64,000 nucleotides of DNA from Cryptomeria japonica (GCF_030272615.1 NC_081414.1:664096938-664160937); one strand, 5' to 3'. Positions 10,219 through 21,730 are shown, numbered from the stretch's first letter. A program made the numbers and translations. Notes: generated by a model from the sequence alone, not told the origin.

Positions 10219-12720
10219 TCAGAAATTCCCTAGAGTAACCTGCCCATAACCATCATTCTTTAAGCTCCAGTAGAATCCTTTCATCTTCTCCAATCTCTTC
10301 CATCTAGTACATTTTGCTGCTTCATTGTATGGTGGGTCACTGTCCCTGCAGCCCATCAGTGACCATAGGAGGATTGGAGGCTTAAAACTAAGAGGAAGCC
10401 AATGTCGTCCCTTTGTTCTTCCCAAGTGCATATACTTGGGTGCTTTGTTTAATGCTGCATGGTAATTTTGCACAGAGTGTGGCTCAAATTGCTTTAATTC
10501 ATCTATGAGGCTATCCCAATGTTGGACTATATGTTCTTTTGCTTCATGTCCTTCCCTGGGAGCCATTTGTTCATATTCTTTATACACTACTTCCCTAAGG
10601 GGTAGGATTTCCTTTGCATAGTCTAGTTCATAAACAATCTTTTGCCAATCAAAGTAAAATCATCTGGGTTCTCTTGATTCGGCCCTTAAGGGTAATGAAA
10701 GCTCAAGTTCTTCCCTATGATGCACCTGAAAATGCTCTCCCCTTGATATTTCATTCTGCATCCATGACATAAGATCCCTCAACTGAATATCTCCAATGTA
10801 AAGGAGAGGGTTCCAATTAACATCATCAGGGATAGCATAGTTATGGACATACAATTCACAAAGTAAGTTTTTGATTGTCGTAGGAGATGTTTGAAAAGCA
10901 CTATAAAATTCTTCTGGTGTTTGCAATGAGAGACTTAAATCCCTAACAATCCTCATCATTTGGAAACTAATGTGTTGTTCTTTTAAATATAGAGAGTAGA
11001 CACGAGGAGGAGCTCAGCATTGCATCAGTTGTGGAACCATGGTGGCTATTGTTTCCACCTTAGCTTTAAGCTGGTCTATTTCCTCATCCTTCTACTCAGT
11101 AACCTTCTTCTGCCAATCGATTATCATCTGCATTTTTAGTTTCTCTAGTTCCCAATCCTCATAAAGAGCAAGTCCCACCACATTACTAGTAAGAGAGGTA
11201 GGTGGTTTGTGAGCAGGTGCCCAGGGTTTCTTCATTTCTATTTTACTCCCTGATTCAATAACCTTCTCTACAACATATGCTAAACTGTTTAGTCTCTCAA
11301 AATCTACTTCTTCCTATGGCTACTCTATATTTGGAAGCTCCTCTTCTTTTTGAAGTTGCAGTTCCTGCTCTTCCCTCATATTTTGCAGTTCTTCCTCCTC
11401 TTCATGTTCCTTTTGAGGTTCATTAGATGGATAAAGAGGGATATCATGTTGAAGCGGACTGTATTGATCTCATTCTGGGAATTCAATCAAGATGTTAATT
11501 TTTGGCTCAATTAATTGGTTTTGGATTTTATGCTTTTTACATAGCCTACCACTAATTCTTTGAACTTTCCCTTTTCCGGCTACAGGCCTACTTCTTGAAG
11601 CCACCTCTTCAACTACATTAACAGTTTCTATAGGAACTGGTTTTACAATTCTTCTCTTCTTGGCTGTAGGAAGGGGTACATTCTCATTTTTACTTTTTGT
11701 GTCCTCTTGCTCTATATCAACTTGTTTTTCTTTGCCCTTTTCCTTCCATGCGGCCTAGTTTTTCTTAAACCTTGAGGAGGGAACCCTGTTTTAGCTTCTT
11801 TTTGTAAGGTTTCCTCTGCTATAGGAAGATTTTGTTCTGAGGATTTTAACGAGGATGAGGGTTCGAGAGGGGAATCAGGTTCTACAAGGTTTTCTTGTTC
11901 CTATTGTGGAAGTGGTTCCTCTATAACTATGTGCTCTACCCTAAACATTTTGGTTTCAACAAATTCATTCTAGAGCATCAGAGAAACATCTCTTAAGGAT
12001 TTTTCAACTAAAAGCTTAATTAGACAATGGTGAGAAATAGAGTGGGGCCTACCTTTATGAGTCTATGTTGCACTTATAGAAAGAAGGTTGTACAATAAGC
12101 TTGGAACGTTCATCCTTCTTCCGTGGCGCAGATGACTTAGGAGCTTGAAGTGATGAGAATGCAGACATGAAAACCTTCCTTTGCAAGTTAAATATTTTAA
12201 GACATACAATGCAACTACTCTCCATTTGGGCGGAAGGGATTCTCGCCTAGCTCCTTGCCTATCTACTACTAATGGGGGGTCTTTTGGACGTGTAAATTCT
12301 GCCCTTGCACTGCGTGCATCCTTGGACTCTGAGTACTTCTCCCCATCTATTGGTAGACCAGTTACCTCTACTATCCTTTCCTCTGTAGCCACTACTCTTA
12401 AAATTTTACCTGAGCTTCTCCATTTGATAGTGTGTGGGTAAATTCCCTCACAATTTATTCATTAAACTCTGTCAACTTTAAGAAATAATCGAGACATCCA
12501 TTGTTCCTGAATACTGGTTCACAATCCTGGTCCTGAAGGAGAACTTCATGGACTGTCTACTCATGTCCAACAGGCAGACCACCCATCGCAGTGATAACAC
12601 TTTCAATTTTATAATGGTTTTATAATGGTGTAAATTTGTTCAGACACTGCACTAAGTTCCGCACTGTAATGTACTCAATGTGCCTTTCCGTTGTTAGAAT
12701 CTAGCTACAATCTTAAAAAT
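10219..12720 (-). pseudogene. extra 3' reading frame of gypsy element (env position)
   Basis: A degraded long reading frame lies downstream of integrase on the same strand. The better preserved blocks are 12,392-12,063 (motifs GLPIDGEKYSESKDARSAR, RESLPPKWRVVALYVLKYL and HSHHFKLLSHLRH), 10,959-10,660 (109-residue block rich in Leu, Glu and Asn) and 10,587-10,219. Between them is a low-complexity stretch rich in Glu, Lys, Gln and Ser, with many stops. The position after integrase is where Athila-type elements carry an env-like gene, and where other plant gypsy lineages carry accessory frames. I see no clear signal peptide or membrane segment, so an envelope role is not supported. The function is unknown. 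Stops and frameshifts make it a pseudogene. Confidence 0.6.
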
Positions 12721-13231
12721 AACTCCAAACAGACAGACAAAATGGACAGACAAAATAGAATAGAAGATATTACCTCAAACTAGAAATTTTGAAAAATACA
12801 ACGCAATTAGAGAGGACATCACAATTATCTGGCAGAATAATTATCAATGTACTCCCCCCCCCAACCTAAGGCTTGACACGTGTCCACACATGCAGAGAAG
12901 GATTAATATAAATGACCGTATGCAAAATATCATAATGAAAAGTAATATGGTTTAATTATACACATGAATAAAAAATAATAACACATGAGCATACCTGATA
13001 TCAAGCGAGAATTACTGCATCTTGAAGATATGACGTCGTCATGCATGGAAATTGATGTGATAATGGGTGAAGTGAAAGGAAAGAAATGAGTGAATACGGA
13101 AGGAGATATTTATTATGCAGAAAAGTGCTTCCTCAAGATGCGGAAGCATTTATTATGATCATGCGGGATGGATATTAAGATGGAGTGGTGATGGCCAAGC
13201 CATCATCAGTGGCTGCAAGAATCTCAACGTG

Positions 13232-14153
13232 CTAGGTAGTGGAAAACTGTCGCAAGAAGTCATCTTTTCTCATAGGTTTACGGTATAGGTGTAGTTGATG
13301 ACCGTTGACTAAAAATTTAAACTTAACAGGATCTATGGTAGATAATCTAACAACACCATTGGGAAATGTCTCAACTATCTCATAAGGGCCTAACCATATG
13401 GTAATATCTAAGGAAATAGTTGTTCTCAAAGTTTTATGTTCAAACTCAATAGGCATCATTGCTTTTGTTCCATACACCATTTGAAATTGTGTAAACCCTA
13501 TTGTAGTTTTCTAGGTGGTTCTATAAGCCCATACAGCCTCAAAGAGTCTACTACACCAATCTTTTTTGTTAAGGGCTACTGTTTTCGTTAATATTGATTC
13601 AAGCTCCCTGTTAGTAACCTTTTCTTGTCCATTAGCCAGTGGATGATAAGGAGTGGATTTCTTGTGCCCGACATTGTATTCATTAACCAGGGTTGTGATC
13701 AGAGTAGAAGTAAATTGTGCCCCTTGATCTGTTGCTATTTATCTAGGAACTCCATACCGAGTGAAAAATTCTTCATATAAGAACTCGGCCATGCTTGAAG
13801 GCTTTGAACTCTACCCATTTAGTAACATAATCAGTACAAACAAGAATATAGGAGCGACCATTGCATGGTGGATCTATTGGTTCAACAAAGTCTAATCCCC
13901 ATTTGTCAAATGGCTTAACAACCACCTGAGGGTGTAGAGGCATTTCATCAGACCGAGTTGGTCTACCCATTATTTGACACTTGTCATATTTCCTGGTATA
14001 TTGAGTTGCATCCTTGTGCAAGGTTAGCCAATAGTACCTTGTAGTTAATATCTTAAAAGTTGTTCTTTTGGTTGAAAAATGACCTCCATAAGGTTCATCA
14101 TGACAAGCATGAAGTATGTCATATGTCTCATCTTCCCTTATAGAGCGCCTCAT
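13232..14153 (-). pseudogene. gypsy integrase
   Basis: Integrase inserts the element DNA into the host genome. Read right to left, the order is an H2C2 zinc-binding segment ([17 protein letters not shown] and then CQIMG, 14,110-13,970), the catalytic core with Asp in [12 protein letters not shown] and in [12 protein letters not shown], a second core block at about 13,760-13,560 (GVPR, ATDQGAQFTS, STPYHPLANGQ), and a C-terminal part with MVYGTKAMMPIEFE and WLGPYEIVETFPNG at 13,480-13,300. In-frame stops (for example after GVPR and YRTT) and a shift near 13,770 disable it. The length and motif order are normal for Ty3/gypsy integrase. Confidence 0.85.
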
Positions 14154-14156
14154 AAC

Positions 14157-14576
14157 CTAATTTGGACCTATGTAAAATAAGCAATCTGAAATCCAAGAGA
14201 AGTTAAAACTTTTTTCTACCAGCAGTCTCTTTTCTTTGGGTGAGAAATGTGGGGGTGTCTTGTTAGCTACAAGGTAGTTGGCTATGTCATCATACCATGG
14301 GCTTTTGGAAATAATAGAAAATAGATGCTCATCTAGAAATCCATTATTAATGACTTCAATGTTGTCTGGTGTTTGAATCCTTGATAGAAAATTTGCCACC
14401 ACATTTTCTTTTCTAGGCTTATCAATGATAGTAATAGAAAATTCTTGCATTAGTAACAATCATCTTGCTAATCTACCTATAATGGAGCTTTTGTTCATAA
14501 GGTACCTGATGGCTGCATGATCAGTATGCACAAATATTTGGTATCCTATTATATAGTGCCTGAATTTATTAAGGGC
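14157..14576 (-). pseudogene. gypsy RNase H, truncated by the TIR element
   Basis: This is the C-terminal part of the gypsy RNase H domain and linker. It contains YALNKFRHYI, FVHTDHAAIRYLMNK, IIDKPRKENVVANFLSR and a tail leading into the integrase zinc-binding segment. RNase H removes RNA from the RNA-DNA hybrid during reverse transcription. The frame stops abruptly upstream of TATGCCC at about 14,576, exactly where the inverted-repeat element begins. The reverse transcriptase half is not found on the far side of that element. One TAG or TGA stop interrupts the domain after GRLAR. Confidence 0.8.
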
Positions 14577-14579
14577 ATA

Positions 14580-14620
14580 GGGGTATGTGCACAAAGATGG
14601 TGGTCAGAAAAGTGGACACC
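14580..14620 (+). repeat. left terminal inverted repeat
   Basis: GGGGTATG is followed by TGCACAAAGATGGTGGT, a short A-rich stretch and GTGGACAC. The complement of the right end has the same blocks in the same order, with about 7 extra bases in its spacer. Confidence 0.75.
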
Positions 14621-14650
14621 ACCCAAAAAAAACATGAAAAAACAAACAAT

Positions 14651-14822
14651 GCATACGCAGTTATAAAAATTGAAATCACCCCATACGCGCTTAGGTCCAT
14701 TGTTCCCGAGCCTAAAAAAAGCTAACGCATACGCGCTTTTTTAAGGAAAGTGAGCGTGTATGCGCTACTTTTAGGAAAGTTAGCACATATGCGCCCATAC
14801 GCCCTAAAGAACCGCATACGCG
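14651..14822. repeat. left subterminal motif cluster (GCATACGCGCTT)
   Basis: At least seven related copies occur in both orientations: GCATACGCAG (14,651), CATACGCGCTT (14,682), GCATACGCGCTTTT (14,727), GTATGCGCT (14,758), CATATGCGCC, CATACGCCC and GCATACGCGGTA (about 14,813). Short motifs repeated near the ends of a DNA transposon usually bind an element-encoded protein. CpG-containing words this frequent stand out in AT-rich DNA. Confidence 0.6.
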
Positions 14823-14942
14823 GTACCTATCAAAAAACATTTTTTAAAAAAACTAGGTCTTATTTTCTCATGACCATGGTGTTTTTTCCCCATTTCCTCC
14901 ACAAAACCACAAACGGGGTGCCTCATTTCTCCTCTAGACGCT

Positions 14943-17526
14943 ATGGATCAAGGTTAGTTTTTCTTAATTTTTGTCTTTCTTTCCCATTTATTCATTTTGT
15001 TTTACATTTTAAATTTAATTTCATTAATTTTGATTAGGTTTTTTTATTTTTTGTTTCAAAAACTAGATTCTGATAATCCACAACAAGAACAACAAAATGC
15101 ACCTCCTGAAAAAACTACGAGATACACCCCCAATTCCTCCTTTTGACCGCACATCTCAAACATGGGACCAATTAATTAATCAGTTAGGGCAAAACACGTC
15201 TAAAATAAATAGACTGATTAATAAATTGAAAACATCTGAACTTGAGCATCATAAACCCCTCACCACTCGCCTAAAACATTAGCTAGTGGTGCCACAGCCG
15301 TTTCCACACAAATTATAAAATGGGGAAACTTTAGGGATAGGTGTCATCAATACTATGTTGATGGGTTATCATACGAGGGAGTGAAAAACAAAAATATTAG
15401 TAAACAACAAATATGTGCCCTTTTTGTTGATCCTAAAACTGGTGAGTTGTTACCTCTTAATGCAAAGAGGTTTCTCATACATTGGTGTACCAATGTGCAG
15501 ATGAATAATCTTTTTTGGCAAAGGTGGTGGATGGTCTTTGATGATCCACCTTGTAATAATAATGAGGTTCCATTGTATTTTTTGAGAAAATTATACTGTG
15601 AGTTTGTCCTTAATGTGTGGCCAAACTATTTTGACATGAGAGAGTTCCGTGGTAGAGGTGGTGGCTCTACCCAAGATAGAGCTAGAGCCCATAGGCAAGT
15701 AGCCCCGGAGAGTCGTCACCCCCTAGCACCCAAACCCAAGATGCATCAGGTTGTCCCAATAGAGACAAAAGAGTTAATGGAGCTACAGAATCTTCAGGTG
15801 GCCACAACATTTACTGGTGCCATCATCCATCATGGGACATCGTTAGCACACCCTATTGTACTGGATGATGAGCCATTAGTTTCTCTAGGTGGCGAAAGAG
15901 AACCCATTCAACATATGTGTGTCAGTTGCTTGGGGATATGCTCGGGGATGGATGATGTGGCCACTGCAGATGGATCTACATCTCATTCATGCATGATTTG
16001 TGGGAGTAGATGGCAGGCTTACATGACTGAGGAGTTGATGGACATGGTGTTTGCCCATCAGCGACAGACACAGGTGTGTTGATTTGAATTCATAGAATTT
16101 TATTTGTCAGTCACTTTAAATTTTTAATTACATAAATAAATTTTCATTTATATATCGATTAAAATTGAGACAAATAATATGCATTTCAAGATGTAGCAAC
16201 GGTATCCCATACTTCTCCTGCAGTTACTATAGCTGCAAATTCGATGCTTGAGGTAAAATTTTGTAACATGTTAAAATAGAATAGTACACTTTGAATTCAA
16301 AAAAATTACAAGATATACTAACTATCTTTAATGCTTGGTCCAATTTTTGGTTTGTAGGTGCTGACAGGGGACCAAATGTCCTAGATTGATGACATCACGC
16401 TCTCAGTGATCAATTTTGGCCTACAAGGCTATACAGTATCATATTTTGTACAACCTTTTTTATGTATTATTTTCATGGAATATGCAAGTCATTTCATTTT
16501 AGATATTTTAAATTATGTTTAATATATTATCTGTACTAATATCTCATGTTAATTTTATTTTTTTAGGGTACCCCCTCTACGTCTAGGCCTCGTCCTAAGA
16601 AAAAGAATTCCTTGAAGATGCCAAAACGTGGGAAGAAGGTAATTGAACACATTTTTAGTTGTACAATTGTTTGAAAATGTTGAAATCAAGTCTTAGTTGG
16701 GTTTTGTAGATTGATTAGTGTTTTTTTGTCTATTTTACATGTACAGCAACCATTAAGCTATGTGGATTTGTTGAATGCACCTGATTCGCCCATGGATCAA
16801 GAGAGGGCGGAGGTATGTATCTCTACTTTATTTTCTTGAGTTCATGATTATATGCACATGTACATGTTAACTTGTGATAAATTATAATCTTATCATTTTT
16901 TCATACAAGAAATATGCATAGTTGCTTCATCAATGGAGAGCCCTCCTTCGTGCATTGGAGAAGCATCTCAGGATCCAGTACAATTTTGTTTTATATATTA
17001 CATTAATTATTTTTAACCTAAAATACTTATCATTATATTAATTGTATTTTATCTTTGATCATTTTTTGTATAGGTAATAGCGACAGTTTCTCCATCGATG
17101 GTGAGTCATCCTCAGTCCATTGGAGAAGCATTTCAGGCACTGGTACATCATTGTTCTCTATATTATATATTTGAAGTGTTTTTCATGTATTTATGTTAGT
17201 ACATTGTATTAATTGTACATTTAATCTACAATAGACCCCTTTCCGGTTCGGCCATAACATGGATCCTTTTAAGTTTGTCTTCAAGAAAACTCCTAAGAGT
17301 GACAAGGAGAGGAGAACAAAGATATTAGCTCTGAGATCGGCCGATGAGGTAATCTACATTTTAATTTCAAAAGAATTATAGTTAAATTCATAGTTATGTT
17401 ATTAATTGTGAACTATTTTCTACAAAAGAATTCTAACTTGGCTTTTGAATTATGGTTTTGCAGCCATCTACAGAGTTGCGTACTGCATCGAAGAGACTCA
17501 ATTTTGATGATCCACCACAATTTTAG
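14943..17526 (+). pseudogene. multi-exon accessory gene of the TIR element, unknown family
   Basis: I do not recognise this protein. A model with about ten exons fits: exon 1 at 14,943-14,952 (MDQ plus one base), exon 2 at 15,067-16,073 or slightly longer, then 16,191-16,252, 16,358-about 16,425, 16,567-16,638, 16,747-16,812, about 16,911-16,978, 17,074-17,142, 17,235-17,348, and a last exon at 17,464-17,526 ending in TAG. Exons of 72, 66, 69, 114 and 63 bases are all phase 0 with GT...AG borders, strong support for a real spliced gene. Exon 2 encodes a Trp- and Cys-rich domain (RFLIHWCTNVQMNN, WQRWWMVFDDPP, CVSCLGICSG, CMICGSRWQAY; the paired CxxC motifs suggest metal binding). The C-terminal part is basic. 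Defects include a frameshift near 15,120, a stop at about 15,280 and a TAG at about 16,381. A DNA-binding partner of the transposase is an inference. Confidence 0.65.
15381..16082 (+). CDS. best-preserved exon of the accessory gene
   Basis: An uninterrupted frame of about 230 codons forms the distal part of exon 2. From the start it contains FVDPKTGELLPLNAKRF, a Trp-rich block (WCTNVQMNNLFWQRWWMVF), VPLYFLRKLYCEFVLNVWPN, a Gly/Arg-rich stretch (FRGRGGGSTQDRAR), and two CxxC pairs near the end (CVSCLGIC and CMICG). The frame runs a few codons into the next intron; the splice donor is at about 16,073 or 16,077. The upstream Met is internal to the exon and is not the true start. The product is unidentified. 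Confidence 0.55.
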   Translation: MKNKNISKQQICALFVDPKTGELLPLNAKRFLIHWCTNVQMNNLFWQRWWMVFDDPPCNNNEVPLYFLRKLYCEFVLNVWPNYFDMREFRGRGGGSTQDRARAHRQVAPESRHPLAPKPKMHQVVPIETKELMELQNLQVATTFTGAIIHHGTSLAHPIVLDDEPLVSLGGEREPIQHMCVSCLGICSGMDDVATADGSTSHSCMICGSRWQAYMTEELMDMVFAHQRQTQVC

Positions 17527-17659
17527 GATCATATAGTGTTAGTTGTGGTCATAGAATGACCAATACATGTATATATATTCTATATTTTTATTGTATATCG
17601 ATTTGGACATGGCATAAGCCACATTTTGGTAAAAATTGTATTGACTTGGCAAACATGCC

Positions 17660-17720
<61 letters not shown>
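17660..17720. repeat. (TA)n(GT)n compound microsatellite
   Basis: About 13 TA steps pass directly into about 16 TG/GT steps, 130 bases after the stop codon of the accessory gene. Open frames translating as alternating His-Thr or Ile-Tyr here are artefacts of the repeat. Confidence 0.95.
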
Positions 17721-17722
<2 letters not shown>

Positions 17723-18099
17723 GATATTTGATCCAATAAATGTGTAATGAGTTTATTATTGTGTATCCATTGTATTTTGTGGCTTTCCATTTATAAAGTT
17801 AATTGATCATTTGCCTATGTAATCAACAATATGAATATAAACAACAAAAATCTATGATATAAAACATTGCAATCATAGAATATGATTTGATAAAACTTCT
17901 AAAATGTTGAATTAACCCTACAAAACTCCTTGTATTCATTTCATTATTGTGTATTTGTTGTATTTGGTGGCTGCCCTTTTATAAATTTAAATGAATATTT
18001 GCCTATGTAATCAACAATATGAATATAAACAACAAAAATCGGCAATATGAATATAAACAACAATATGTGTGTGGTGCGAGAGCACCCTCACGCTCGCAA

Positions 18100-19090
18100 T
18101 GGTCAAAATTTGGTTCTCATGTGAACAAATCAACATCATGAGTGCATCCAAGTGGGAAATTTTATTCTAGGCATGCTCCTCTCATGCATCCCAAAGAGCC
18201 ATAACGTCAAGAGTCATACCCTACCAACATGATCTATTAAGTGTCTTGAGTCCAAAAAAATATCAAACTTTGACGGATTGTTTCTTCCAATCCAGAACAC
18301 ATATGATAGATTCATTTGAACTTGTGGGGTTGCGTGAGGCTCCTCTACAATGGCCTATCTTAGTTTTTGATGAATCAGAGCCATTTTCAATTAGTAGCAT
18401 TTTTTCGCCTGCTACAAAAACTGCCAATTGCATGCAATGAAAAGTTGCAAGATAGGCTAGAATTGATTTGGCTCATTGTGTGCACAAACCAACATCACAA
18501 GAGCATTTGGGTGGGTAGGTTTATGCTAGGCATGCTCCTCTTGTGCATCCCAAAGCCTCAGACCGTTAAGAGTCATACCCTACCAACGCTATCTCTCAAG
18601 TGTCTTGAGTCCAAAAAATTGTCAAACTTTGACAGATTGTTTCCTCCAATCTAGGACACATATTAACGATCCGTTTGAACTTGTGGGGTCGCATGAGGCT
18701 CCTTTACAATGTCCTATCTTTGTTTTTGATGAGTCGGAGCCATTTTCAATTCATAGCATTTTTTTGCTTGCTCCAAAAATTGTCAGTTGCATGCAATGCA
18801 AAGTTGCAAGATAGGATAGAATTGATTCGGTTCATCGTGTGCACAAACTGATGTCACGAGCACATCCGGGTGGGAAAGTTTACTCTAGGAATTCTCCTCT
18901 CATGCATCCCAAACCGCCAAAACTTCAAGAGTCATACCCTACTAGCGCGATCTCTCAAGTGCCCTAAGTCCAAAAAATTGTCAAACTTTGACAGACTGTT
19001 TCTTCCAATCCCAGACACATATGATCGATTTGTTTGAACCTGTGGGGTTACGTGAGGCTTCTCTACAATGGCCTATTTTGATTTTTGATG
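18100..19090. repeat. 359-bp tandem repeat, about 2.75 copies
   Basis: The phrase GAGTCATACCCTAC recurs at about 18,211, 18,570 and 18,929, giving a period close to 359 bases. Other blocks (CTAGGCATGCTCCTCTC, CCAAAAAATTGTCAAACTTT, TGAACTTGTGGGGT) repeat with the same spacing. Copies are similar but not identical, so the array is not very recent. Short open frames inside it have no recognisable domains. It lies between the two convergent genes of the TIR element. Confidence 0.85.
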
Positions 19091-19254
19091 ACTCAATCTA
19101 TGACTCAATATTGACTCAAATAATTCTCCATGATTATATAAGAATCAAGAATGCTCATGATTGACCTTATCACATCACATAAACTCAAAACATAGTCACA
19201 AAATATAGACACAAAAAATAGTCACAAAACATTGTCACATATTATTCAAAAATT

Positions 19255-19505
19255 TGCCTCTAAATATGGTCAAATAAGCTCTTGGCTATTTGAATATACA
19301 AAAAAATGTCTTACAAATCATCTCATGGGCTTTTATACAAAATTTGGCATTACAATATGTTCGATTCAGCTCATCACCATTTTAATATATAAAATTTGAC
19401 ATCTAAATATGTACAAATCAGCTCATTGCCATTTAAATATACAAAATTATGCCCCTAAACATGTAAAAATAAGCTCATGGGCATTTATATATACAAAAAA
19501 TGAAT
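19255..19505. repeat. degenerate ~52-bp tandem array
   Basis: About five diverged copies follow the pattern AAATATGTACAAATCAGCTC, then CATTGCCATTTAAATATACA, then AAATTTGACATCT. The array abuts the 3' end of the transposase gene. Confidence 0.65.
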
Positions 19506-19568
19506 ATAGAACAATTCATCAATGATATATACAAAATTCTCAAAATAATTCTACTCTAAACCATAGAA

Positions 19569-21712
19569 TCAATCAAGTGAGCCTTCAGGATCGGCTCTAA
19601 CCCATATTATGTCAAGTATTGCCTCGTGGTTAGATTCATGAACTTTCCATAAAATCTTGTTATGAGGTCTACCATGATACTTCATCAAATGAATATTTTT
19701 TGCAACAACAAGGTTAGAGAAATGAAGAATATGTCTGTGTGTTTCAAAGTCCTTGAACAACCAAACATCAAAATTATTGATAGGGTATCTCCAAAGGCAT
19801 GTTCTTGTCATGGAAATAGACCCTATTGGGTACTCAATACCCTCTTTGTCAATGATTGTGGTTGTCAATTTTCTTTTAGGCTCAACACAATGACACAAAT
19901 AGTAATATGTTCCTTCTTCATTGTTCTCTTCTGCAACAACTACATACACATGACCTGCATTTTATAAAGTGTTAATTAATACCAAAAAAATTGTGATGAA
20001 CAACAAAATGAACCAAAAAGAATACTTGCAAAAAAATTAACTCAAAAAATCACTTGAATCCACTAGGTCGTGGTCAAAATTCGCTGATGTCTCCATCTGG
20101 CTCAATTGTAGTGCTTTGGGAATTTGATATGTATAAATGGGAACCAATGGTCTACAAGACCATTTGTCAACCCACTCTTGTGATTCACATTCTTCCCATA
20201 AACATTACATGCATGAAGAGAAAAAAAATACCATCTGTCTCATATAAATTACTAGTGAACTTGCATTTGAACTCATAAATGAGTGCATGTCACTCTATCT
20301 TGCAGCTGTACAATAATCTAGATAGTTTTCAATGTTAGATTCAGTGATCAACCAAAAATATCTCTGAACCATTGATGTACATGGATTACCTAGACCCATC
20401 ATAGACTTACACCATTGCACAATTTTTTTGCATCTATCAACTCAGCACTACCTTTGTACTTCAATTCTTATCTAGCTAGGGCTCTTTTTACACATGCTCC
20501 TGCACCATCGTGCTCTCCCTTACCATGTCCATCCTTAGTGAAATTCCAAAAATGTTGTACACTGCTTATCATATACATCCTTTTCAACCAATAAAACATC
20601 CTTGCATTCTTGAATTGTGCGGTGCAATTATCTGACCATATTAAGTGTCAATTGTATTGTATGTTTCTTTCCTTTAAATTATCATAGAAAACTTTAAAGC
20701 ATCCTTGAACAAACTCCAATGAATGAGTACGATCATCACTTATGTAGAAGTGATACTCTCTTACAACCTTTCTATCCTCCTTTGTGCTATCATTTTCATG
20801 CATGAATGTTATGTGTACAAAAATAGAAACTTGTGTAGAATGATAATACATAGATTGCACTTCATTTTGAGGTTGTAGTGTATAATTTTCAGCCAAATCA
20901 ATGATAGAGACAATGGTTCCAAGAGGAAATGTGTCCTTACATAACTTGAATTTCTCATCTAAGAATCAATCTCTATGTATATGCATTATGTACTCATAAA
21001 CTAGTTTCTCTTGAAACATTTTCATAAATTCAGCTACACATATCATTCTTCACTAGCTCACATCTCTTCAAATCTTTTCCATGTTTAACTCCATATGTGA
21101 ATGTCTTGTATTTTCTAAAAGAAACTAGTTTCCTACCAATTTTATGTGTTCTCTCCAAATATAGACATCTTGGTAAATGTTGCAAACCACCACATATAGC
21201 ACAAAAACCTTCCAAACAAGGCATCTTATAATAAATGCAACCATCATGTCTATTACATAGCACACTTGAAATAAATTTTCTAGCTGACTTAGGAGGTGCT
21301 TGTATATTGCATTCCTGCAAAACATTGTTAGTGTGCAAATTAGAAAAAATATGATGAAAAATATCATAGTGCATGGAAAATTCAATATGCATTCTACGAC
21401 ATGTGGTGTGTACATGATTAATCTTAATATAAAAAGGTTTTACCATTTCAAAACATCTTTCAGAAATTCTTATTTGAGGAGACTTTTGAAGGAATCTTTC
21501 ATAGAATTTTTTTTGAGTCATATCCAAATAGTGTTTGGCATGTGGCTCATGATTTGTAGACCCGATTCACCTTCTAACAACATCTCTTTGGTTGGGTGAA
21601 AATCTTGTGTTGTCATGCCAAAAAATTTCAATTAATGTTCTTAGTGCATCAACAACCTTGTCTTTGTGTGGTAGTCTAACCGAGAATACCCAAAGAGAAT
21701 TATTGTTAGGTT
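19569..21712 (-). pseudogene. DDE-type transposase of the TIR element
   Basis: This gene reads right to left. The N-terminal block (21,712-21,030) has ALRTLIEIFWHDNTRFSP, LDMTQKKFYERFLQKSPQIR, FEMVKPFYIKINHVHTTCRR, RMHIEFSMHYDIF and CAICGGLQHLPRC. The catalytic region (20,970-20,450) has Asp in IIDLAENYT, then YYHSTQVSIFVHITFMH and EYHFYISDDRTHS, a second Asp in IWSDNCTAQFK, and an acidic third motif GHGKGEHDGAGACVKRAL. The C-terminal exon (19,949-19,569) begins YVVVAEENNEEGTYYYL. I know this architecture from uncharacterised transposase-like proteins in plants and algae; it is not typical hAT, MULE, CACTA or Harbinger. A Sola-like assignment is possible but unproven. Defects include TGA stops at about 21,577, 20,972 and 20,649, and a one-base shift near 21,030. 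An intron probably separates the last exon. Confidence 0.75.
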
Positions 21713-21730
21713 CCTCTATTGTTAGTCTAC

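Noticed and set aside
17539-17790. Frames translating as His-Thr or Ile-Tyr runs
   Set aside because: They are direct translations of a TA/GT microsatellite.
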